Below, one piece after another: positions 24,505 through 32,099 of a stretch of DNA of 64,000 nucleotides (position 1 is the stretch's first letter; each line of letters opens with the position of its first letter). The translations under genes and the position numbers were made by a program. The stretch comes from Adlercreutzia rubneri (GTDB taxonomy: Bacteria > Actinomycetota > Coriobacteriia > Coriobacteriales > Eggerthellaceae), in contig NZ_WPOO01000015.1 of assembly GCF_009755265.1 (NCBI RefSeq), positions 8,369 through 72,368 of the forward strand. The letters run 5' to 3'. The notes below the pieces were generated by a model. It was not told where the DNA came from and did no database searches. It saw only the letters and a program-made list of their open reading frames with translations.

Positions 24505-24571
24505 ACGCGCCAGTGAAGGATACCGTTGCACCCGGGAAGGCTCGGGGCGACAGGATCGAAAGGAAGTAACC

Positions 24572-25396
24572 ATGAGTGTTACCGTATCGACGTTTCTCAA
24601 AATGAAGGCCGAGGGCAAGAAGATCTCGATGATCACCGCCTACGACTACACCACGGCACGGCTCGTGGACGAGTCCGGCATTGATTCCATCCTCGTCGGC
24701 GACTCGCTCGGCAACGTCATGCTCGGTCTGGGCGACACCGTATCGGTGACGATGGAGGACATGATCCACCACGGGGCCGCTGTGGCCCGCGGCACGAAGA
24801 ACGCGCTCGTCGTCGTCGATATGCCCTTCATGTCGTATCAGTCCAGCGTCTACGACGCGGTGGTGAACGCCGGCCGCCTCATGAAGGAGGCGCGCGCCAA
24901 CGCCGTGAAGCTGGAAGGCGGTGTGGAAGTGGCGGACCGCATCCGTGCCATCGTCGACTGCCAGATCCCCGTGTGCGCCCATATCGGGCTCACGCCCCAG
25001 GGCATCAACGCGCTGGGCGGCTTCAAGGTGCAGGGCAAGACGGCCGATTCGGCCCGCAAGCTTCTGGAGGATGCCCATGCCGTGGAGGAGGCCGGCGCCT
25101 TCGCCGTGGTCCTCGAGGCCATTCCCGCCGAGCTCGCCGAACGCGTGTCGGCGGAGCTGACCATCCCCACCATCGGTATCGGCGCCGGCGCGGGCTGCGA
25201 CGGCCAGGTGCTCGTGAACCAGGACATGCTCGGCATGTTCCACGACTTCACGCCGAAGTTCGTGCGCCGCTTCGCCGAGGTGGGCGACGTCATGCTCGAG
25301 GCCTACCGCGCCTACGACGCCGCTGTGAAGGACGGCTCGTTCCCCGCCGCCGAGCACACCTACGCCGCCCCCGCGGGCGTGCTGGAAAACCTCTAG
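24572..25396 (+). CDS. panB: 3-methyl-2-oxobutanoate hydroxymethyltransferase
   Basis: First step of pantothenate synthesis: transfers a hydroxymethyl group from methylene-tetrahydrofolate to 2-oxoisovalerate, giving ketopantoate. 274 residues, normal size. MITAYDYTTARLVDESGIDS and VGDSLGNVMLGLGDTVSVTM bear the metal and substrate residues; AHIGLTPQGINALGG and GIGAGAGCDGQVLV are further family motifs. AGGAAGT precedes the ATG. It heads the unit panB-panC-panD. Confidence 0.97.
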   Translation: MSVTVSTFLKMKAEGKKISMITAYDYTTARLVDESGIDSILVGDSLGNVMLGLGDTVSVTMEDMIHHGAAVARGTKNALVVVDMPFMSYQSSVYDAVVNAGRLMKEARANAVKLEGGVEVADRIRAIVDCQIPVCAHIGLTPQGINALGGFKVQGKTADSARKLLEDAHAVEEAGAFAVVLEAIPAELAERVSAELTIPTIGIGAGAGCDGQVLVNQDMLGMFHDFTPKFVRRFAEVGDVMLEAYRAYDAAVKDGSFPAAEHTYAAPAGVLENL

Positions 25397-25406
25397 GAGG
25401 CCGGCC

Positions 25407-26258
25407 ATGGAGATCATTCGCACTGTTGCGGACATGAAGGCCCGCGCGGCCGCCTGGAAGGCCGAGGGGCTCTCCATCGGGCTCGTGCCCACCATGGGGT
25501 CGCTGCACGAGGGCCACGAGAGCCTCATGGACGCCGCCCGCGCGGCGAGCGACCGCGTCGTCGTCTCGGTATTCGTCAACCCCATCCAGTTCGGACCGGG
25601 CGAGGACTACGAGGCCTACCCGCGCGATCTCGAGCGCGATGCGCGCATCTGCGAGCGCCACGGCGTCGACGTCGTCTTCCACCCGGAAGTGGACGACATG
25701 TACGCCCCGGCCCACAACACCTTCGTGGTCATGGAAACGCTCACCGACTCGCTGTGCGGCGCCTCGCGCCCGGGGCACTTCCGCGGCGTGTGCACGGTGG
25801 TCACGAAGCTCTTCAACATCGTGCAGCCGCATCGCGCCTTCTTCGGGCAGAAGGACGCCCAGCAGCTCGCCATCATCAAGCGCATGGTGGCCGACTTGAA
25901 CATGAACGTGACCGTCGTCGGCTGTCCCATCGTGCGCGAGGCCGACGGTCTGGCCAAAAGCTCGCGCAACGCCTACCTGAGCGCGGAGGAGCGCCAGGCG
26001 GCTCTCGTGCTGTCGCGGGCCATCTTCGCCGGGAAGGCGGCCGTGGAGGCGGGGGAGCGCGACGCCGCGGCGCTCAAGGCGCTCATGGGCGGCATCATCG
26101 AGGCCGAGCCGCTCGCGCGCATCGATTACGTGGAAGTCGTCGACGGTGTGACCATGCAGCCGACCGACGCCATCGGCGCCATGGCGCTCGTGGCCATGGC
26201 CGTCTACATCGGGAGCACGCGCCTCATCGACAACTTCCTGTACGAGGAAGGGGAGTAG
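25407..26258 (+). CDS. panC: Pantothenate synthetase
   Basis: ATP-dependent ligase joining pantoate and beta-alanine. 283 residues. The HIGH-like segment LVPTMGSLHEGHESLMDAAR (about 30-50), VVSVFVNPIQFGPGEDYEAY and the downstream FGQKDAQQLAIIKRM and LAKSSRNAYLS motifs are all present. It begins 11 bases after panB behind AGGAGG and ends four bases before panD. Confidence 0.97.
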   Translation: MEIIRTVADMKARAAAWKAEGLSIGLVPTMGSLHEGHESLMDAARAASDRVVVSVFVNPIQFGPGEDYEAYPRDLERDARICERHGVDVVFHPEVDDMYAPAHNTFVVMETLTDSLCGASRPGHFRGVCTVVTKLFNIVQPHRAFFGQKDAQQLAIIKRMVADLNMNVTVVGCPIVREADGLAKSSRNAYLSAEERQAALVLSRAIFAGKAAVEAGERDAAALKALMGGIIEAEPLARIDYVEVVDGVTMQPTDAIGAMALVAMAVYIGSTRLIDNFLYEEGE

Positions 26259-26261
26259 CCC

Positions 26262-26660
26262 ATGCTGCTGAACGTCCTGAAGGGGAAGATCCACCGCGCC
26301 CGGGTGGTGCAGGCCGAGCTTGACTATGTCGGCTCCATCACCGTGGACGCCGAGCTTGCCCGCGCGGCGGGCATCTTGGAGTACGAGAAGGTGCAGGTCG
26401 TCGACATCGACAACGGCAACCGCTTCGAGACCTACGTCATCGCCGGCGAGCCGGGAAGCGGCATGATCTGCGTGAACGGCGCGGCGGCCCACTGCGTGGA
26501 GCCGGGGCACAAGGTCATCATCATGTGCTACGCGCAGATGACTCCCGAGGAGTTCGCCGATCCCGACAACGCCCCGCGCGTGGTGTTCGTGGATGACGAC
26601 AACCGCATCGCCCGCGTCACCCGCTACGAGAAACACGGACGTTTGGAAGATATGCAGTAG
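26262..26660 (+). CDS. panD: Aspartate 1-decarboxylase (pyruvoyl proenzyme)
   Basis: Makes beta-alanine from aspartate for PanC. 132 residues. Self-cleavage is expected between Gly24 and Ser25 in DYVGSITVD, Ser25 giving the pyruvoyl group. NRFETYVI and the GSGMICVNGAAAH segment with the family Tyr and Arg/His residues follow. It is the third gene of the pan unit; repeat copy B separates it from the reductase gene. Confidence 0.96.
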   Translation: MLLNVLKGKIHRARVVQAELDYVGSITVDAELARAAGILEYEKVQVVDIDNGNRFETYVIAGEPGSGMICVNGAAAHCVEPGHKVIIMCYAQMTPEEFADPDNAPRVVFVDDDNRIARVTRYEKHGRLEDMQ

Positions 26661-26674
26661 CGACTCCTCGGGGG

Positions 26675-26811
26675 GCGGGACCACGGGGCACCTTGATTCG
26701 CTCAGACAGTCCTCGATGGTATCGAAGGCCCAAGGTCGCCTTTTCCCTGCGTCGTTGCGCCTTCGATACCATCTGCGGAACTCGCTCGGTCAAGGCGCCC
26801 CGTGTTCCCGC
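26675..26811 (+). repeat. Structured intergenic element, copy B
   Basis: Outer helix 26675-26696 with 26790-26811, with the two recurring mismatches at C26681 and A26690. Core GCTCAGACAGTCCTCG and CGGAACTCGCTCGG. The inner hairpin pairs TGGTATCGAAGGC with its complement, the same inner stem sequence as copy C. It lies between panD and panE, 38 bases before the panE start. Confidence 0.85.
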
Positions 26812-26849
26812 TGCGCATTGCCACCGTTGAATATAGCAAGGAGGCTCTT

Positions 26850-27794
26850 ATGAGGCCTATTGAAAATGTTGCCATTGTCGGGTTCGGGTCGCTGGGGGCC
26901 ATGTATGCCGGCTGCTTCGGGGCCGCCATGGGGCCCGAGCGCGTTTTCGTGGTCGCCGATACGGCCCGCACCGAGCGCTATCGCGCCGAGGCCGCCACGT
27001 TCAACGGCGAGCCCATCCGCGTCACCTATCTGACCTACGATGAGGCTGCCGAGCGCGCCGCGGAGGAACCCTTCAATGTCGTCTTGTACGCCGTGAAGTA
27101 CGGCGCACTGCCCGAGGCCATCGAGCAGTCGGCGCCGCTCATCGGCCCCGATACCGCCATCATCTCGGTGCTCAACGGCGTCACGAGCGAGGAGGTGCTC
27201 GCCGAGCGCTTCGGGTGGGATCGCGTCCTTTTGTGCGTCGCCCAGCAGATGGACTCCCGCAAGGTGGGCGCCACGGTGACCGCCGGCTGCGTGGGCGTGA
27301 TGGCCCTGGGCGTCCACGATGCCGAGGACGCGGCCCAGCGGGCGAACCTCGAGCGCGTCACGGAATGGCTCACCGCCATCGACCAGCCCTTCATCACGCC
27401 GGATGACATCCGGCACCAGCTGTGGGGCAAGCTCATCTGCAACGTGGGGGTGAACCAGGCCTGTGCCGTCTACGACTGCTGCTTCAGCGGCATCCACGCA
27501 CCCGGCGAGGCGCGCGAGGCCATGATCGCCGCCATGCGCGAGGTGGCGGCGGTGGGTCGGGCGGAAGGCGTGGATCTCACCGAAGAGGACGTGGCCTACT
27601 GGCTCGACATCATCGACCACTTGAACCCGGAGGGTCTGCCGAGCCTGCGCCAGGATGTGCTGGCGCGCCGTCCCACCGAGGTGGAGCTCTTCTCGGGCAC
27701 CATCAACCGCCTGGGCGCGGCCCACGGCATCCCCACGCCGCAAAACGAGCGCTTCTACGCCGCCATCAAGGAACTCGAAAGCTCCTTCTCGTAG
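26850..27794 (+). CDS. panE: 2-dehydropantoate 2-reductase (ketopantoate reductase)
   Basis: NADPH-dependent reductase converting ketopantoate to pantoate. 314 residues. The Rossmann motif VAIVGFGSLGAMYAG opens the protein; KLICNVGVNQACAVY in the middle contains the catalytic-helix Lys/Asn, and the conserved LSRPTEVELFSGTIN-like segment (RRPTEVELFSGTIN with R at the first position) is present near residue 270. The start is the ATG at 26850 behind AAGGAGG; an earlier ATG is without a ribosome site. It completes the pathway with panBCD. Confidence 0.93.
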   Translation: MRPIENVAIVGFGSLGAMYAGCFGAAMGPERVFVVADTARTERYRAEAATFNGEPIRVTYLTYDEAAERAAEEPFNVVLYAVKYGALPEAIEQSAPLIGPDTAIISVLNGVTSEEVLAERFGWDRVLLCVAQQMDSRKVGATVTAGCVGVMALGVHDAEDAAQRANLERVTEWLTAIDQPFITPDDIRHQLWGKLICNVGVNQACAVYDCCFSGIHAPGEAREAMIAAMREVAAVGRAEGVDLTEEDVAYWLDIIDHLNPEGLPSLRQDVLARRPTEVELFSGTINRLGAAHGIPTPQNERFYAAIKELESSFS

Positions 27795-27867
27795 GGGCGA
27801 ACCTCGATTCGCCCTCGTCAAGCACGTTGATCTCGCCTGAGAGGAGCGACCAAGGTCGCCCCCTACG
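27791..27867. repeat. Palindromic GTAGGGGCGA repeat pair after panE
   Basis: GTAGGGGCGAACC at 27791 (overlapping the panE stop) and GGTCGCCCCCTAC ending at 27866 face each other and can pair over about 13 bases. A related single copy is at 56648-56671. Confidence 0.65.
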
Positions 27868-27974
27868 GTTGGGTTGCGGGCCCTTTCAAGTTCACCGTCG
27901 AGTTACGTTCTCGTGACCGCTTGTTTTCAGTGATAAACTGGCGCAGGAATAACAAGCATGCACAAGGACGGCTT

Positions 27975-30239
27975 TTGGAGCGCAGAAAGTACATCGCCAT
28001 CGTATCGGCCGCGGCGGTCGTCATCGTCGTCGCGGTCTGCGTCTACCTGGCCCAACTCTCCGCGACGGTCGCCGGCAACCTCATGACCTCCGTGGACGAG
28101 ATATCCCGCCACGACGTGGAGACCATCGAGGGCACGCTGAACAATTGCTACGCGCGCCTGGGCTCGGTGGCCGACCGCCTCGAGGTCTACGACGTGCAGA
28201 CGGTGCACGAGGCCCAGGAGCAGCTGAACCTGGAGGCGGCCTCATCGGCCATGTTCAACGCGGTCTATCTCATGGAAGCCGACGGCACGCTCTACAGCAG
28301 CTCGTACGTGTGCCTCGGTGCCGACGAGCACGCCTACGACGAGCTTATGGAAGACGGGCGCGAGCACTTCGCCATGCTCTACGACGACGAGAACGGCCGG
28401 CTGGAAACCACCAAGGAGTCCCTCATCTTCGGCATCCGTCTGCCCGATACGGAAATCGGCGGGCGAACCTTCGTGGCCATGCTCGCCCGCAGCGACTTGT
28501 CCACCATCTCCAGCCAGCTGGTCATCGAGAGCTTCGACGGCCAGGGCGTCTCCTCGGTCGTGAACGCGCGGGGCTATTACATCGTGAGCGCCAGCCCTGC
28601 CACCGACCTCGCCGGGCGCGACAACTTCTACGACACGCTCGAGGCCGGGCGCATCGACGACGGCGTCACGGTGGAGGACATCCGCCGCAACATCGCCGCG
28701 GGCGAGAGCTTCGTCATCAATTGCACAACGAGCGCCGGCGAGGATCTCGTCATGTCCTTCGCGCCGGTCGCAGGTACCGAGTGGTCGTTCATCATGACGG
28801 TTCCGACGGAGGTGTTCAGCCAGCGCTTCGCCCCCTTTATCGCCATGACGGTGGGCATGCTCGGGGCCATGGTGGCGGTCATCTCCGTCATGCTGGCGGT
28901 CATCTACCGGTTCATGAGGCAGTCGATCCAGGCTCGGGCGGAGGCCGTCGCGCGCACGGAGTTCCTTTCGAACATGAGCCACGAGATCCGCACGCCCTTA
29001 AACGGCATCATCGGCCTGAACCATCTGATGGAGCGGCACGTGGACGACGCCGCCGCCATGCGCGACTACGTGAATCGGCTCGGCAAGGCCGCCCAGTACC
29101 TGCTATCGCTCGTGAACGACATCCTGGACATGTCGAAGCTGCAGGCCGGCAAGGTCGATTTGACGAGCGAGCCTTTCGACGTGAACGCGCTGGTCGACAA
29201 TGTCTGCGAGATGCAGCGTGGGCCCATGGCTGACCGCGGGATCCGCTTCGAGCTGTCGCGCACGGTCGAGCACCCGTGGCTTCGAGGCGACGAGGTGCGC
29301 CTGTCGCAGGTTCTCATGAACATCCTGTCGAATGCGGTGAAGTTCACGCCCGAGGACGGCCGCATCACCATGAAGGTGCACGAGGCGGTGTACGCGTCGG
29401 GAAATGAGGCCGTGCTCACGGTGTCGATCGCCGATACCGGCTGCGGCATGACCAAGGAGTTCGCCGAGCACGTCTTCGACGCCTTCACGCAAGAGCGCAA
29501 CCGCAACAGCGATTCCCAGAAGGGCACGGGGCTGGGCATGTCCATCAGCTACCTGCTCATGACGCAGATGGGCGGCTCCATCACGGTGGAAAGCGAGCCG
29601 GGGTGCGGTTCCTGCTTCACCGTCATCGTGACGCTTCCTACTGTCGCGAATGGTGATGGGTCGACGCCTGCTCAGGCGCCCTCGCTGATTTCGTCGAGCG
29701 TAGAAAGCGCGGAAGGCGTGGGAGGCTCAGAACGCGCGGAAAAGGTGGAAGCCGAAGTCGCCGAAACCGCCGAAGCCGTCGAAGCCCCCGGGGCCCCCGG
29801 AGCCGTTCGGGCTGTCTCCTCGCCGTCTGGTGCCGAAGCCGCTCGGGTGCCCGTCGAGATCCTCGTGGCCGAGGACAACGAGCTGAACGCCGACATCATC
29901 TCGTCCATCCTCACCGAGGAGGGCTTCTCCATCACCGTGGCCGAAAACGGCGAGGAGGCCGTGCGCCTGTTCTCCGAATCGCCGGTGGGACATTTCGCGG
30001 CCATCCTCATGGACGCCCAGATGCCGGTCATGGACGGCTACGAGGCCTCTCGCGCGATCCGCGATCTGAAGCGAGCCGATGCCAAGACGGTGCGCATCTT
30101 CGCCTGCACGGCCTCCACGTTCGCCGAAGATCGCAATCGCGCTCTGGCATCGGGCATGGACGACTTCCTCAGCAAGCCTTTGAACGTGACGGTCATGCTG
30201 CAAAAGCTTGAGGCCGTTCGGAAGAGCGGTGCCTCATGA
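27975..30239 (+). CDS. Hybrid sensor histidine kinase/response regulator (first of two)
   Basis: 754-residue membrane kinase. A first membrane span (about 8-28) and a second (about 287-312) enclose an extracellular Cache-like sensor region. The HisKA domain has the phosphorylated His in FLSNMSHEIRTPLNGIIGLN, followed by an ATPase domain (SNAVKFTPEDG, ADTGCGM, GTGLGMSIS), a Glu/Ala-rich linker and a C-terminal receiver with acidic EDN and the phosphoacceptor in ILMDAQMPVMDGYEAS. No output domain exists, so signal transfer must use another protein. Its stop overlaps the ATG of a solute-binding lipoprotein. I chose the TTG at 27975 because of AAGGACGG just upstream; the frame stays open to another TTG at 27921. 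Confidence 0.88.
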   Translation: MERRKYIAIVSAAAVVIVVAVCVYLAQLSATVAGNLMTSVDEISRHDVETIEGTLNNCYARLGSVADRLEVYDVQTVHEAQEQLNLEAASSAMFNAVYLMEADGTLYSSSYVCLGADEHAYDELMEDGREHFAMLYDDENGRLETTKESLIFGIRLPDTEIGGRTFVAMLARSDLSTISSQLVIESFDGQGVSSVVNARGYYIVSASPATDLAGRDNFYDTLEAGRIDDGVTVEDIRRNIAAGESFVINCTTSAGEDLVMSFAPVAGTEWSFIMTVPTEVFSQRFAPFIAMTVGMLGAMVAVISVMLAVIYRFMRQSIQARAEAVARTEFLSNMSHEIRTPLNGIIGLNHLMERHVDDAAAMRDYVNRLGKAAQYLLSLVNDILDMSKLQAGKVDLTSEPFDVNALVDNVCEMQRGPMADRGIRFELSRTVEHPWLRGDEVRLSQVLMNILSNAVKFTPEDGRITMKVHEAVYASGNEAVLTVSIADTGCGMTKEFAEHVFDAFTQERNRNSDSQKGTGLGMSISYLLMTQMGGSITVESEPGCGSCFTVIVTLPTVANGDGSTPAQAPSLISSSVESAEGVGGSERAEKVEAEVAETAEAVEAPGAPGAVRAVSSPSGAEAARVPVEILVAEDNELNADIISSILTEEGFSITVAENGEEAVRLFSESPVGHFAAILMDAQMPVMDGYEASRAIRDLKRADAKTVRIFACTASTFAEDRNRALASGMDDFLSKPLNVTVMLQKLEAVRKSGAS

Positions 30240-31654
30240 GTAGCGAGAGCCGCAGAACGCATCGCAGGATGATCGAGCCGGCATTGTCGCCGACGCAAAG
30301 CGTCGCGCCGCCGATCCCTCGTCGCGGCATGACCCGCCGCGCCTTCTGCGCGGGAGCGGCCTTCCTCGCGGCCGCGGGGGCGCTGCCCCTTGCCGGTTGC
30401 AGCGGCCTGCCCTTCACGGGTGCCGCGCCCGTTCGTCTGGTGGTCAAGGTGCCCCGCACGGGCCACGATGTCGTCTTCGACGACTCCATCAGTCAGGTGG
30501 AGATGGTCATCCAGGGCATGGCCGACGAGTTCCAGCGCACCTACGCGCGCCCCGTCGACGTCGAGGTCATCGTCTTCGAGCAGAACCAGTACGACGAGGC
30601 CGTCGAGGGGTCGTTCGATACGGATAAGTCACCGGACGTGCTTTACGGCGACTACTTCAACATCTCCACCTACATTCGCACCGGGCGCGTCGTGCCGTTG
30701 GACGATGTCGCCACTCCGGCTATCCGCGACGACCTCTTCGACGATTTGTGGAACATGGGCGTGGTGGAGGGCCGCGCGTATATGATGCCCTATCTGGCGC
30801 GCCAGAACGTGCTCGCCTACAACAAGGAGATGTTCCGCAACGCGGGGCTTGGGGAGTTCATCGCCGAAGGGGAAATCACCGCCTGGTCGCTGAGCGAGTG
30901 GACGCGCATCTTGGACGCGCTTTCCGCCTCGCTTCCCGAGGGAAGCTTCCCGATGATGATGTACGCGGGCAGTTCCCAAGGCGACACCCATATCGTGACG
31001 CTTCTGCGCTCGGCCGGATCCAACATCTACGACGAGGCTGGCCACTTCAATCTCTCGGCACCCGAGGGTGTGTCGGCGTTCCGGTGGATTCAGGACGGCG
31101 TGGGACGCGGCTGGTTCCCGCCCCATGCGGAGAATCTCGAGATCGAAGACTGCTCCAGTTTGTTCCGCCAGGGGCAGTTGGCCATCTACATGGTGAACAA
31201 CGCCTCCATCACCCGCTACGGCGATGCGGTGGGGCTCGTGAACTTCCCGGGGCCCGATGCCGACGGCAGCGCCACTGCCTTCGCCTCGGGCTTCCAGATC
31301 TTCGACAACGGCGATGCTGAGAAGCTGCAGGTGGCGAGGGATTTCCTCTCCTTTGTGTACGGCGATGGGTGCTGGCTCGACTACGCGGCGGGCGCGATAC
31401 CGGCGAGCAAGCGCGTGTCCGACCGCTACGGGGCCGACATTCCCTTCTACGATCTGTTCCGCGCCAATGCCGGCAACGTATGGGATTTCACGGGCAACAA
31501 CCCCGACACCCAAACAGTGCGCGAAATCTTCTATACGGGCATCCACGATCTGCTCATGGGCAAGACGACTCCCGAGGAGTGCGCCGCCTTTTTGGACGAG
31601 CGCTGCAACGCCGCCATCGACGAAGGCTGGGCCAAAAGCCAGCTGCATGAGTAG
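30236..31654 (+). CDS. Solute-binding lipoprotein (ABC family 1 type), partner of the kinase
   Basis: 472 residues. After a long N-terminal region, TRRAFCAGAAFLAAAG and LPLAGC (about 33-58) combine a twin-arginine-like start with a lipobox, predicting a lipid-anchored exported protein. The rest has the layout of family 1 extracellular solute-binding proteins: DKSPDVLYGDYFNISTYIRT, MPYLARQNVLAYNKEMFRNA and the late FRQGQLAIYMVNNAS. It overlaps the kinase gene by four bases (ATGA). No permease or ATPase gene is near, so it more likely presents a ligand to the kinase than feeds a transporter; this is inference. A second such pair is at 42.3-46.2 kb. Confidence 0.85.
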   Translation: MSSESRRTHRRMIEPALSPTQSVAPPIPRRGMTRRAFCAGAAFLAAAGALPLAGCSGLPFTGAAPVRLVVKVPRTGHDVVFDDSISQVEMVIQGMADEFQRTYARPVDVEVIVFEQNQYDEAVEGSFDTDKSPDVLYGDYFNISTYIRTGRVVPLDDVATPAIRDDLFDDLWNMGVVEGRAYMMPYLARQNVLAYNKEMFRNAGLGEFIAEGEITAWSLSEWTRILDALSASLPEGSFPMMMYAGSSQGDTHIVTLLRSAGSNIYDEAGHFNLSAPEGVSAFRWIQDGVGRGWFPPHAENLEIEDCSSLFRQGQLAIYMVNNASITRYGDAVGLVNFPGPDADGSATAFASGFQIFDNGDAEKLQVARDFLSFVYGDGCWLDYAAGAIPASKRVSDRYGADIPFYDLFRANAGNVWDFTGNNPDTQTVREIFYTGIHDLLMGKTTPEECAAFLDERCNAAIDEGWAKSQLHE

Positions 31655-31761
31655 AGAGAAGTATAGCAAAGTTTCTCTAAAATACTAGTACAAATGTACG
31701 TTGCATTATGGTACCATATAACTGGCTGGGTGGCATGGTTGCCTCAGATAAGGAGGTTGCC

Positions 31762-31842
31762 ATGGTTACTTGGACGCAATTGCTGACATTCGTCCTCGTG
31801 ATTATTGCGGTGATCGATCTGACCGTAAGGGCCAGAAAGTGA
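31762..31842 (+). CDS. 26-residue hydrophobic peptide, candidate holin-like type I toxin
   Basis: ATG at 31762 to TGA at 31840-31842. The peptide begins MVTWTQLLTF, continues as one membrane span rich in Val, Ile and Leu, and ends with the basic tail RARK. This is the layout of the small holin-like toxins (start MVT, single span, positive C-terminus) known from Firmicutes type I toxin-antitoxin loci. A perfect AAGGAGG lies eight bases before the ATG. The surrounding inverted repeats and the antisense promoter at 31945-31974 support the reading. Too short for ordinary gene callers. Toxicity is inference. Confidence 0.7.
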   Translation: MVTWTQLLTFVLVIIAVIDLTVRARK

Positions 31843-31876
31843 AATAGCCGCTCCCGGTAAGTACGGAAAACGGCTA
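31841..31876 (-). terminator. Terminator of the antisense RNA
   Basis: Read on the minus strand, TAGCCG and CGGCTA (31871-31876 with 31845-31850) close a hairpin followed by TTTC. It would end the antisense RNA just inside the 3' end of the toxin frame. Confidence 0.6.
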
Positions 31877-31939
31877 CTTCGCCAAGCTACAAACTTGAAA
31901 ACGAGGTAGCCGCCGTTCGCCCCGGCAAGCCACCCAGCC
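31841..31939 (-). ncRNA. Candidate antisense RNA antitoxin
   Basis: A transcript of about 100 bases started by the promoter at 31974-31945 and stopped by the hairpin at 31876-31841 would be fully complementary to the 3' part of the toxin message, including one arm of its closing inverted repeat. This is the arrangement of TxpA/RatA-type systems with 3' overlap. The start point is estimated. Confidence 0.6.
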
Positions 31940-31944
31940 CCGTC

Positions 31945-31974
31945 AGTATATAACCCCAAACGGAATCCTGTCAA
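31945..31974 (-). promoter_or_regulatory. Near-consensus antisense promoter
   Basis: On the minus strand a perfect TTGACA (31974-31969), an 18-base spacer and TATACT (31950-31945) point back into the toxin locus. It is the closest match to the sigma-70 consensus that I find in the window. Confidence 0.8.
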
Positions 31975-32099
31975 ACATTGCGGAGGCGGAGAGACGTGCG
32001 GAAAATGCGGCGCTGGCGGGTGTTTGGGCGCGGGGGCGGTTCGTTCGTATACAATGGGTGGTGACTGGTACCTGATCGATTGAGGAAACAGACACTCCC

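Larger units (their letters stand above)
31724..31939 (+). ncRNA. Candidate type I toxin mRNA with closing inverted repeat
   Basis: GGCTGGGTGGC at 31724-31734 is exactly complementary to GCCACCCAGCC at 31929-31939, enclosing the 26-codon toxin-like frame. Such long-range 5'-3' pairing is typical of type I toxin messages held inactive until processed. An extended -10 box (TGG-TACCAT, 31709-31717) just upstream could drive it. Boundaries are inferred. Confidence 0.6.

Noticed and set aside
24282..24571. Riboswitch or leader upstream of panB
   Set aside because: The 290-base gap has one good hairpin and a TATAAT box, but no motif of a known riboswitch class and no leader peptide.
27921..27974. 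Earlier TTG start for the first kinase
   Set aside because: In frame, but without a ribosome site and overlapping a TGATAAACT sequence that could be a -10 box; the TTG at 27975 has AAGGACGG.
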